DNA of 64,000 nt from Trochalopteron elliotii. Taxonomy: Eukaryota; Chordata; Aves; Passeriformes; Leiothrichidae. The position numbers and the translations under genes are program-made. Of this stretch, positions 47,991-64,000 are shown one piece after another. The stretch is taken from contig JANPWX010000029.1 of the NCBI GenBank assembly GCA_024734555.1, positions 2,237,536-2,301,535 of the forward strand, written 5' to 3'. Positions within the stretch are counted from its first letter, which is position 1. Each line of letters opens with the position of its first letter. The notes under the pieces are model-generated. The model had not been told where the DNA came from. It saw only the letters and a list, made by a program, of their open reading frames with translations, and did no database searches.

Positions 47991-50503
47991 ATTGGCAGAT
48001 TGTGTGAGCCCTCAGAGAGCAGTGTTGCCCGAGCCCAGGCCCTGCCCAGCCGTGCTTTAGGCACATCCCAGGCACACATGTTGGAATCTGCACACCTGCC
48101 TGGGCACATCTCATGAACCTGAAAAAGGAACTGCACTTCACCTTTATCTCACCCCATTCACAGTCTGCTGCTGTTTGATGCACCACACATTCAGTGTCTT
48201 GCTGTAGTTTCAGATAAATTCCTGATAAGATTCCTGTCTGAAGAGTTTTTATTACAGTGCAGCATCATGTAAGTGATTTCTGTGGCCAGACCTTTCCAAG
48301 GCACAAAGGGCTTGTCCCTATGGCCACTTCAGCAGCAACCCAGGGAAAACCAGGTGTGCACGTGGGTAGTGAACAAAAGAGAAAGGGTTTGTTGAGTAAT
48401 CTGTAGTCGTGACTTGTGACTGCTCCTGGTGTTCCCAGGAAGGGTGGGAATTAGTCAGCCTGTTTGGGTTTCTATACAATTAATATGATACTGCAATTAC
48501 AGTCTCTGGTTTTACTTATTTTACAAATGCAAATGAAGGTACTGAATTACCCAAGCAGGTGATGTTCATGTGTGCATCTCCAAGTGATGTTTGCATGTGT
48601 GCACAGCTCTTGGGTGTGTAATCATTTTTAAAATCCTATTAATTTTGTTTTCTATGGCAAAACCAAATAGTTGTTATAATATTTTTGAGCAAAGAGAGGA
48701 TACCTGGAGTCAGACTTTCCTTCATGCAGATTACTATTGCAGTTACTATAATGGAGGGGACAAACCCCAGAAATCCTGACTGATTTATGAAGCTTCAGAA
48801 GTTACAAAAAACCAAAACAAACAAACCCCCCAAAGCTAAAAATTCAGTTCGTAATCTTTCTGAAAGACTTTTTTTTCTCTTTTTAGAAAATATACTCACC
48901 ATTAAGAAATTGGGCTATTTCAGTCATACACTAACCCTTTAATTCTATAGCTAAATGTTTCTGAGAGGTCAAAGCTCTCTTCTGCTGATAAAAAGGGGTT
49001 TTTTTATGTCTCTGCCAGCAGGGTTGATCCTACAAAACAAGAGTAACCAGTTGAGAAACTACTGATGTTGAGTTTGGCTTCCCTGGGTTTATTTTCATTG
49101 CAATGGGAGAGCAGAATATGACTTGTTTTGCCCCAAGGTGTTTTAAGAAAAATACTCTGTCTTTTCTGTGAATCACAGGGCGAGTTGTTGCTGGGATAAC
49201 CTTTGGGAAAACCTACAGAAAAGAGCTTTTTTTTCCTAGTAATTGCCCACTGAGGAAATGCAAACTGTTAGAGAGATTAATTTCATTAATGGAAAAAATT
49301 AGGATAATGAGCAATAATTTGAAATAATTATTTCTTTACAAACACAAAACTGTATTAATTTTAAATGTGTCTGTATAACTGAATTTCTACTGAGTTGGTT
49401 GGGGTGGGAATTGGGTTTACCCCTGCCAGTGAATATATCTCAGAATAACTTTTATGTCCTCAAGAAAGGCTCAGGGTTAATTTACATATTGTTTGATGTA
49501 CAGTTTAATTTTGGATAAGAGGAAACGTTGCATTATCAAAGCCACTGTAAAATATAAGCTTAAGAACAAATTCCCAGAAATTGATGAATATTTTTTAAGT
49601 AGTGATTGCTCTGAAATTATATCTAATTTTAAAAGTTCTACTGTATTAATGATACATCTACAATTAAATTACTTAAGAAGCTTTATCAGGTTACAGCATT
49701 AGTCTGAATTCTATGGCTTATCCCCCAGTGAATATATTTTGGTATCTCTCATTATAGCACTCTCGTTAGAAGCCTCCCCATTTGGTATTCTTATTCTCCT
49801 TTGCCTCTGTTTTGCTCTTTTATTTAAATAAATAAATCTGGCACTGAAACACTTCATGTTGTACTTTGAATGAAAATTATAACAAAAAAAGGGGAGGTAA
49901 AAAAAGAAAAATATTTAACCTAATTATTTAACACCTTTGCTTTCAACACTAGAAGTCCATCTTTCCCATAGCCTGTATGATAAGGATTTTAAGATCCCAA
50001 AGAAGGATCTGTTGAATATTTGGAAAGAAAATTAAGAAAACAGTAAACGAATAAATTCTAAGCAGGGTTTTGCAATTATGGAAGCCAAGTGGCTAAACCT
50101 CAGTAAAGACACAAAAATTCCTTCTGTTGTTCTTAGAGTGGTTGTAGGGAAAAAGGCAAAAAATTGATGGTGGAAGTACAAAAATAAAAGAAAAATAGTA
50201 GGAAGTAGAAAAATAGAATAAGTAGAAAAATATTCCATAAAAAATAATTTGTTTCTCTGCACTTTAAGACCTAGGTGTGCAGAATGTCTGTCTGTTCTGA
50301 CCATAATGGAAGCTTTTTACTGTAGGATATCGTCTCTCATATTGCAGTGAGATGGGAAATACCCCAGTGAGACTCAAAATCATTTGAATATAGGACCAAG
50401 TAGAAAGCAAAATCCAGTTAACAGGAGTCCCACACTTTTCACAGAGGATTTCCCTGTTTCCCCACTGTAAACCCAGAGGGGCAGCATGCCCACCCTGCAC
50501 TGA

Positions 50504-56548
<6,045 letters not shown>

Positions 56549-57216
56549 TAAAGTGAAGTGAGTATAGCTACATTTTATACTAATGAACATATGCCTTTCT
56601 TGCCAGCCTTCGTTGTTATCACAATTACACTGTCATTAGTTTGTCTTTTATTGAGTTATTCCTTGATTAACAAGTTGTAACTCGATTAACTTGATTAGCA
56701 ATGACAAAGGGAGACTTTGTCAGGGTAATTTATCATCTGTTGTACCTTTGGTAAAACCATCCTAATAATGTGTTGCAATAAACTTAGGTTGGTACTTCTT
56801 TTACTGGTAAAAAAGGGTTCTTCTTCTCACCCTGTAAAAGGTTTTTTTACCACAATTTGTCATTTTTCTGGTTAGAGGTTTTGATTTGCTACTCCATTTA
56901 ACCTCACTTACAGCGTTCATACTTATTGTCAGGTTAAGGGTGGACAACAGTATATGGGTTTAACTTTTATAATAAATTTCAACCCATTTAATAAACTTCA
57001 GAAGAGTACTAGGCCAATTCCAAACCTACTCTTTGCTAGGCTTACTTCATCTTTGTGGTAATACAATAGAAATAATCATATAAAACCTAAACATACCACT
57101 TTCTAGGCTTCTAAGTCATTTGAGAGTCTAAACACCCTCTTCAGGAATTGCTTTGGTGCTTTTGGGCCCAACTTTCATTTATTTTCAAAAAAGCTTATAT
57201 TTATAAGCATTTTAGT

Positions 57217-57222
<6 letters not shown>

Positions 57223-57262
<40 letters not shown>
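57223..57262. repeat. (TA)20 microsatellite
   Basis: Twenty perfect TA units, 40 bp. Likely polymorphic. Confidence 0.97.
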
Positions 57263-57264
<2 letters not shown>

Positions 57265-57517
57265 TTGAAATCTCTGGGAAAAAAAGTGTCCACAAGTTAA
57301 ATGTCACCTTTTAATACATTGATTCTCTTTGTTTTCAGCTCTGATTAAAATTTTGCTAGACTTGGGCCCTTCCTATTCATTTTATAATTGGCCAAAATTG
57401 AAATTTGTGGTGCCTGTATGCTGCAGAAGGTGATGAGAAGCATTTAGTTGGTCTTACAGATGGCAAAATAATTTGCTGAATGAGTATTTACCTGATTCTG
57501 AACAAGATATGCATGAA

Positions 57518-57757
57518 GGGAGGGATGGATGGATGGATGGATGGATGGATGGATGGATGGATGGATGGATGGAGGGATGNGGATGGATGGATGGATGGAT
57601 GGATGGATGGATGGATGGATGGATGGATGGATGGAGGGAGGGATGGAGGGAGGGATGGATGGAGGGATGGATGATGGATGGATGGATGGATGGAGGGATG
57701 GATGGATGGAGGGATGGATGGATGGATGGATGGATGGATGGATGGAAGGAAGGATAG
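57518..57757 (+). repeat. (GGAT)n microsatellite with GGAG variants
   Basis: About 60 tetramer units, mostly GGAT with GGAG interruptions in the 3' half. There is an undetermined base (n) at 57580. Because the unit is four bases and holds no stop on either strand, it creates false open frames reading MDGW or HPSI repeats. Confidence 0.97.
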
Positions 57758-57910
57758 ATAACTATGGGTGGTCTTTTGTAGACTAGAATTTTTCTCTTCA
57801 CATCTTTCCTTTAGAAAAGTAAAGCAAAGATCATTATTGGTCTCTGAAATGAGTATGTTCAGATCTGCATCTTCTTTGGTATTTTTTTTGTTTTGTTTCG
57901 CTTTCCCCAG

Positions 57911-58672
57911 CTAATTACAGGAGTGCAGCAGACGACAGAACGACACAACCAGGCTTTCATGGCTCTGGAGGGACAGGTGATATCTAAAAGATTACATGCC
58001 AAAATCAGAGAAAAAGCAGGCCACTGGTTTGCCACGAGCACTCCCATTGTGGGCAAAGGAGTCATGTTTGCCGTGAAGGAAGGCCGTGTCACCACCGGCG
58101 TTTCCAGCATAGCCACAGAGGACAGCAGGAAGATCGCCTCGGTGCTGAACGGCGCTCACTACTTGGAGAAGATGCACTACAGCATCGAGGGCAGGGACAC
58201 CCACTACTTCGTCAAGGTGGGCTCGGCCGACAGCGACCTGGTCACCCTGGCCATGACCAGCGGGAGGAAGGTCCTGGACAGCGGCATCAACGTCACCGTG
58301 TCCCAGCCCACGCTGGTGGTCAGCGGCAGGACTCGAAGGTTTACGAACGTTGAGTTCCAGCACTCCACGCTGCTGATGAACATCCGCTACGGGCTGACGG
58401 CCGAGGCGCTGGACGAGGAGAAGGCCCGAGTGCTGGACCAGGCCCGGCAGCGCGCCCTGGCCGCCGCCTGGGCCAAGGAGCAGCAGAAGGCGCGGGACGG
58501 GCGCGAGGGCAGCCGCGTATGGACGGACGGAGAGAGGCAGCAGCTCCTCAGCACGGGAAGGGTTCAAGGTTACGAGGGATATTATGTCCTGCCCGTGGAG
58601 CAGTACCCAGAGCTAGCAGACAGTAGCAGCAACATCCAGTTTTTAAGACAGAATGAAATGGGAAAGAGGTAA
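57911..58672 (+). CDS. TENM2: TENM2 terminal exon: ABD, Tox-GHH-like domain, TCAP
   Basis: Acceptor CCCCAG ends at 57910. It has 762 nt with TAA at 58670-58672, giving 253 residues (1715-1967). [20 protein letters not shown] starts the internal linker and ABD part. [20 protein letters not shown] and [20 protein letters not shown] follow. [20 protein letters not shown] followed by [16 protein letters not shown] begins the Tox-GHH-like fold (Pfam Tox-GHH family). Family work describes this fold in teneurins as lacking catalytic residues, and no GHH motif is visible here. The last 43 residues (58541-58669) are the TCAP segment, with [20 protein letters not shown] and a C-terminal Gly-Lys-Arg that resembles an amidation/processing signal. 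From about 58080 to 58560 the exon is very GC- and CpG-rich. Confidence 0.97.
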   Translation, partial: LITGVQQTTERHNQAFMALEGQVISKRLHAKIREKAGHWFATSTPIVGKGVMFAVKEGRVTTGVSSIATEDSRKIASVLNGAHYLEKMHYSIEGRDTHYFVKVGSADSDLVTLAMTSGRKVLDSGINVTVSQPTLVVSGRTRRFTNVEFQHSTLLMNIRYGLTAEALDEEKARVLDQARQRALAAAWAKEQQKARDGREGSRVWTDGERQQLLSTGRVQGYEGYYVLPVEQYPELADSSSNIQFLRQNEMGKR

Positions 58673-59805
58673 CAAATTAACCTGCTGTCATCCTTTGCTG
58701 GATGAATCAGTAGTCGTAACTGTTATCTCCTCTCCTAAGGAGATGAAGACCTAAATGGGGGCACTAGGCTGAGCTACTCTGGGATAGTAAAGTGGCAAAA
58801 AAGCTCATATTTTTTGAGTTAAATGCTACTGTTCAAGTGATTAAAAACCACATCCTGAAGTGGACTAAAGCCAGACTGAAAACTCTTAACCGTACAAATT
58901 AAAAAGTACCCCTGAAATATTACCCACTTGTTCTGGGTCTAAAGAAAAACAAAAAGAAGGCCTCGTATTGTATTACCTCACTCCATTCACACGTGAGCAA
59001 ACTAAGAAATCCAAGTGGGCCACTTTCACTAACCAGCTGATGAAACACAGATGATTCAGACTGCTTGTTTGATAAATATCCAAGAGGTTTTCATTTAAAG
59101 CAAAATACAGATGCATTTAAAACATGACTTTGGGGTGATTTGTGTGTAGCAACTGGAGGACAAATGAAATGCAAGTGAGAGCGCACTGGAAATAGGAAAG
59201 GAAAATATATTTAAAAGTAACAAAACCACACTTGCACTCTGACCCTCCACTTGTCTGGCCTGAAGCTTAACTTATTCAAAGAGGGCAGAGTGTAAAGTTA
59301 CATTCAAAATGGTGGCTATAAATCACTACAGATAAATTTCATACTCTGTTTGTCTTTGAAGATTTCCATTGTGGACAGTATAACACAGTTACAGGGTGTA
59401 GTCTGTTTAGATTCAGTAGTTTGTTGGTATCAGTTCCAGTAGAGCTGTGGGCATTGTGTTACACTATTGCAAATGGGCACCACGTCAGATCACCCTGTAC
59501 ATACATCAGCCAGAAGGCACAATCACTGTTTCAGATTTAAAAATTATTAGTGTGTTTGTTTGGTCGAGAAACTGAGACAATCACATTACGGTCACCACAA
59601 AAAAAAAAAAAAAGAAAAAAAAAGTCTAATAAGAACTTTGGTACAAGAACTTTTTTGTAATATACATGTATGAATTGTTCATTGAGTTTTTATATTAATT
59701 TTAATTTGCTGCTAAGCAAAGACTAGAGACAGGCAAAGATAATTTATGGCAAAGTGTTTAAATTGTTTATACATAAATAAAGTCTCTAAAACTCCTGTGA
59801 ATTAG
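58673..59805 (+). other. TENM2: TENM2 3'UTR
   Basis: About 1.1 kb from the stop codon to the likely cleavage site near 59795-59805. It is AT-rich, with an A-tract at 59599-59625. No competing open frame was recognised. The end is inferred from the polyadenylation signal at 59776. Confidence 0.75.
59776..59781 (+). terminator. TENM2: Polyadenylation signal AATAAA
   Basis: Canonical AATAAA, followed within 30 bases by a T/G-rich stretch (TTAGTTGTCTT). It is the first AATAAA past the stop codon in a suitable context. Confidence 0.8.
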
Positions 59806-62800
59806 TTGTCTTCCATTGCAAGATCTTGTAAAAGCAATTTTTGTCTGGCTGTTTCTAATGCACACAGCATTTTGTATGTGGAAATTACTTCCTGTGGTTC
59901 CATGGATCCTGCAGGGTCCTGCTGGTTCTTTGATCTCTGGGCAAGCAAAGTCCTTCACACACATCACCCAAAAATCTGCTTAGGACACAGGAGAAAATTG
60001 GTAAATGCTTCAGAAATGCCCTCTCTGCACCTCATGACTAGCAGCCCTCAAACTGCCATGTTTCAATTCTGGAATTAGTTTAATTGCACTCAAGTAACCT
60101 CTAAACAGTTTGAAAATGTAGTAACATAATATTAAATGCAACATGCAAGGCTGTGCTGTGAGCCAGGAAGTCTCCATGAAATCTGTCTTCTTTGGGAGAT
60201 TGCTTATTTCTACCACATTTAAAAACGGGAGGTAAGATCAAAGACCCTCTCCTAAGCAAACAGTCACTCCTGGTGATGATAAAAGGGAGCCATCCATCAC
60301 CCAGAGCCCTGCCGCTTTTATCTCATTTCAGTATGTAGCTGGGGAGCTCTACTTAATTTTGAGAACAGTTTTGCTTTTGGGGTTGCAAATGAGGTTTTTA
60401 ATGATTCATGATAGCAACAGAGATGCTTGAATTGATTATGGGCATAAATTCACTCCAGGGCATTTTTAAAGCTGAGCAGTTCAGTGCCTGTGTGGTGCAA
60501 CACCTGGAGCACTCAGAAAGCACATCTAATTTTTCTGTGCAAGCGAGAGCCACCCAGCTCTGCCCGGGAGTTACACCCATGTGTGCCCCCCATGGGCACC
60601 CCCAGCCCTCTTACTCATCCTCTGAAGAGGAAGTCTGGCTGCATTTTGAGATGAAGTCTTGATTGCCCATCACTGCAGGTGTTTTTCTTTGCTGAAGGAC
60701 TTGGAGTGCTGTTACATTAATATTTTGTTCCTTACAAGTGAAATCTCTTAAGGAAGTGGTTTTTTTTAATGGAGGAATAAAACATGAAATCACGAAGTGG
60801 AGACACTTTGCATTTTTGCAGTTTGTCTGAATTACCTGGCCCTGTCCTGGTAAGCTTCTTAGCTCATTTTTTGGGAAACAATTTTTCTTGCAGTTTGAGA
60901 GGGTTGAAATGAGAACCTGTCACACAGTCCCTGGTGTCCTTCATTCTGTTACCATTCTCCTAAAGCTGAAACTCTTTAGAACTGGAGATTCTGCTACTTC
61001 AAAAGGGAACTCAGTTAAGCTAAAAGGGAAGCATTCTTTGAATATTAATGACTATCAGAGGAGATGTAACAAATTTCAGGGGACACACTCCCTACTCATC
61101 TCCTTTGCAACTAACATACACCATCAGGATGTTCTTAAACAGAGTTTTGGGAGATGGTGCTAAATTCTCACCAGAGATCTCACCAGAGATCATTGATCCA
61201 GGGCTAGCTGTAGTTTCCAAAGCCAGTGTGCAGCTCAGCACAGGCTGTGTGGAAAGCCCCAGCAATACCCTTGAGCTCTTAGGCCCAGCCTAGCCTTGTG
61301 CTGGACCTGACTAAGGTCATTCCCAGCTCTGCCACTTCACTTTCCCTGTGTTCCCAAAGAGACCCCCAGCCTCACTCCCATCTACGTGGACTACCCAGCC
61401 TGTCCTTTTGGCAACTGAACTGCACTGTGTCCAGTGACTCAGAGAACCTCGTGTGGTGCACCAAAGAGGTTGGAAGAATGGCTGTATTTTTTGTAATTAT
61501 GACAAAAGAGCTAAATTCTCTCGTGTCTGGAAAAAGCAGCTGACTGGTAGAGCCCATTCTAAAGAGTTTTCACTTAACAAATGAGGGAGATAACTGGACT
61601 GGTGTGGCCATGGCCAGATCTCTTGTGGTCCCATCCGGGTTTCCCGTTTCTTGAAGCATCTGTTTCTCCCTTTTTCTTTCCACAACCTTCTCTTTCCTCA
61701 CCTCAAACTGCTGTCTCCCATTCCTCTCAAAGCTCTTGCTTTTCCTCTCTTTTCCTTGCTACACTTTTCCATATAGAATAGATGCTTAACCTAAAGCACT
61801 TCCAAGGAGACAGGAACTGGATTATTTGTATGAGGGAGTAGTTAAGTGGTGGCTTTGACAGTGACATTGTGTCTGTGTCCCCAACAGCACTGTGACCAGG
61901 ACAGAGCAAGGGCACCCATCAAAGGACCTGACCTGAAAAGCACTCCTGGCCGTGGGAAGGCACAAAACACAAGCTCAGGCCAGCCTAAGTACCATGAACA
62001 TGGGTTTGCCCTCCCAGCTCACTTGAGTACAAGCTTTGTTTGCAGAGAGAACAGGAATCCTAAAATAGGCTTCTGTTCGATGCTAAAACCAGCTGCAAAA
62101 TCAGCATTAGAATACATTTCCTTTTTTTCCTATTGTATTCCTGTAACTGAAGGAATTTAGTATTTACAACTTTGCATTTTAGCTTGGAAAAAAACCCTGT
62201 TGTGTTTCCTGACTTATCCCAAAGCGTGGACTGGCTGTGGGTGTAGCATGTGTCTCAGCACGCCCTGCCCCTCACCACCACGGCTGTTTTGCCTCTCGAG
62301 GTGGCACCTGTGGCACTTTGGCCACACGATGGCAGTTCTGCCCATGAGACACCCGAGGTGCCAGACTTTGCCTCCTGGCACTGCCTTGCCCACAGCTGTG
62401 CTCTGTCAGCCTTCCTTAGGGTTGGTGTGTCTCGGATTAAGGCACACACAGACATTTCTCCTAAAGCTGGCCCACACCAGAGTATCCACACTGCTCTCAT
62501 GGGAATAAATAAAGGGAAAGAACCACTTAGGCCTTTTTTTTGTTTTTCTTTTGCTACCTGTAGTGCAGTGGCTGACACAAGAGCACACACTGGGCTCTGA
62601 GAGGGCACAGAGCCAGACTGAAACCTGCATGGAAGCCTGGCTCTGGCACTTGCAGTTTTTACCTCCCATCCCTTGGGATATGCAGCCTCTCAGAAATTTC
62701 CTGATAGAAAGGACTGTGCCCACACCATTCTGCCTCTGTAAGCCAAGTCCCTGATCTTCATGTAGTCCAGGCTCATTATTGTTGTAAGAACAGAAGAGTC

Positions 62801-64000
62801 AGACATCCCTCACCTGCCCTGAACACAACCATGGCACTGCCTTCCAAGGCTCTTCAGGCTTGTTGGTCATTTCCTGTTAAAGAGTCCAAGAAAAGCACAT
62901 CAGGATTGAATGCCACTGAATAATTTGCATTCACTGCTTTTTGCTGTAATTTCTGTAAGGTTCACCCCTTTGACAACAGACTCACCACCCTTCTCAAATA
63001 AGCACTCAATAATGATCAAACATGGGAATATGTTCAACACACAGCCTTGAGGGTACAGCCCTAAGAAACTCCAAAGGTAAAGTTTCAGTTACTGAATTGT
63101 ACTGTCCTGTGTTCATCTGGTGATCTTCCATGAGAACCCCCTGTGAAGGTCAGTCATAAAGTCGGGTGACCTTTGAACTGTGGCTCAGTTCAAAGGGGGG
63201 ATTTTACCTAACAAATTACAGCAGCTGTAATGAAGAGGTACCAGGACCTCTCTGTCTCTGTGCTGCCTCTGAACTTTCCTGCCAACAGTATAAGTTCCTT
63301 CCCAGCCTCTTCCAGTACAGCCTGCAGCATAAAAGTTCCTTATTTACAAGGATTACTTAGTTCAAACAGTGCTCACTGCATTTGAAACCTGTCACTCCTC
63401 TGGAACCAAACTCACTTCTCCACCTCTGTGGCACCAGATTCCAAGGGCTGTGCTACAGAAGAGGGTCAGCATCCACCACAGTACAGATGCTGACACAGCT
63501 GGAAAGATGTTTTACTCTGCACATCTCTGAAGTGGCAGTAAGATCTCAGAGCCCTAGAGCCACTTTCAGCCCACAGAAAACAGTGAAGGAGCGTGGGCAG
63601 GTGGCTCCACTGGGCAGGGTCTGTCTCTGAAGGCTGTGCTGCTGCTTGTGCCAATATATAGACATATATTGTATGCTGTGACTGCTTGGTTAGGTCGATA
63701 ATATCAGAACAATTCTGTCTCACTCCCCCTGTATGTCTCATCTCCCCAGTGAGCACAGTTATATGCAACATTTGAGCATGACTAAGAGCTCTAGGAAGGC
63801 AAATACCATTGCCAGTGTCAAAGCACCAACTCCCCTGTGTTGATAAAGCCTTTTCTGCTTCTGCCTAACCCAGCAAAGCAGTGCTGGGCACAGCTGGAGC
63901 TGTGGTCATGAGCTGTGTGTGTCTACAGCAGCAACACCTGAGCTGCTGGGAAGAGCAAGTGGCATTTAGTAAGCAGCAGAGACTGGGTGACACAAAAGTC
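59806..64000. other. Downstream of TENM2, no gene recognised
   Basis: Mixed AT/GC sequence without splice-paired coding segments, RNA genes or clear repeat families. Open frames here are short and unconvincing. It is presumably intergenic. Confidence 0.7.

Noticed and set aside
57454..57801. Open frames reading MDGW or HPSI repeats
   Set aside because: Products of the (GGAT)n microsatellite; tetramer repeats without stops stay open in all frames.
57992..58567. 191-codon open frame on the - strand
   Set aside because: Antisense shadow of the GC-rich terminal exon, rich in Leu, Val and Gly, with no recognised domain.
57911..58672. Tox-GHH domain as an active nuclease toxin
   Set aside because: It is the C-terminal fold of a cell-adhesion protein, no GHH motif is visible, and family studies describe the vertebrate domain as lacking catalytic residues.

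Overview
The window is AT-rich vertebrate genomic DNA holding the 3' half of one large multi-exon gene, teneurin-2 (TENM2), on the + strand. Seventeen coding segments, all with GT-AG splice sites, join in one uninterrupted frame. They span 4547-58672 and encode about 1,967 residues, from the last EGF repeat to the C-terminus ending in Gly-Lys-Arg. CR1 retroposon fragments and avian-type endogenous retroviral LTRs point to a bird. A songbird is my inference from the LTR types and was not tested.

Layout: 1-4546 is intron upstream of the first exon seen. The exons at 4547 (EGF8), 16267 (Cys-rich) and 21099-27418 (TTR-like and FN-plug) are followed by a 21-nt microexon at 30324-30344, which adds seven residues inside the NHL beta-propeller. 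The exons at 34166-37385 finish the propeller and enter the YD shell. The exons at 43615-53609 form most of the YD/RHS barrel and its RHS core. The exon at 56310 and the terminal exon at 57911-58672 give the linker, the ABD region, the Tox-GHH-like fold and the TCAP peptide. A 3'UTR of about 1.1 kb ends near an AATAAA at 59776. I see no gene in 59806-64000.

The encoded part is the extracellular region of a type II synaptic adhesion protein. The EGF repeats link to the propeller and to the RHS-type barrel that binds latrophilins and teneurins on the opposing cell. The microexon is a known regulated switch of that binding.

The introns hold CR1 fragments, four LTRs (two sense-oriented, each with a perfect 6-bp target-site duplication), a MIR/CORE-SINE-like relic and several simple repeats. 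The most unusual structure is a minisatellite that grew out of the exon end at 16477 and carries extra copies of that exon's 5' splice site. I found no prokaryote-type system and no undescribed gene system.
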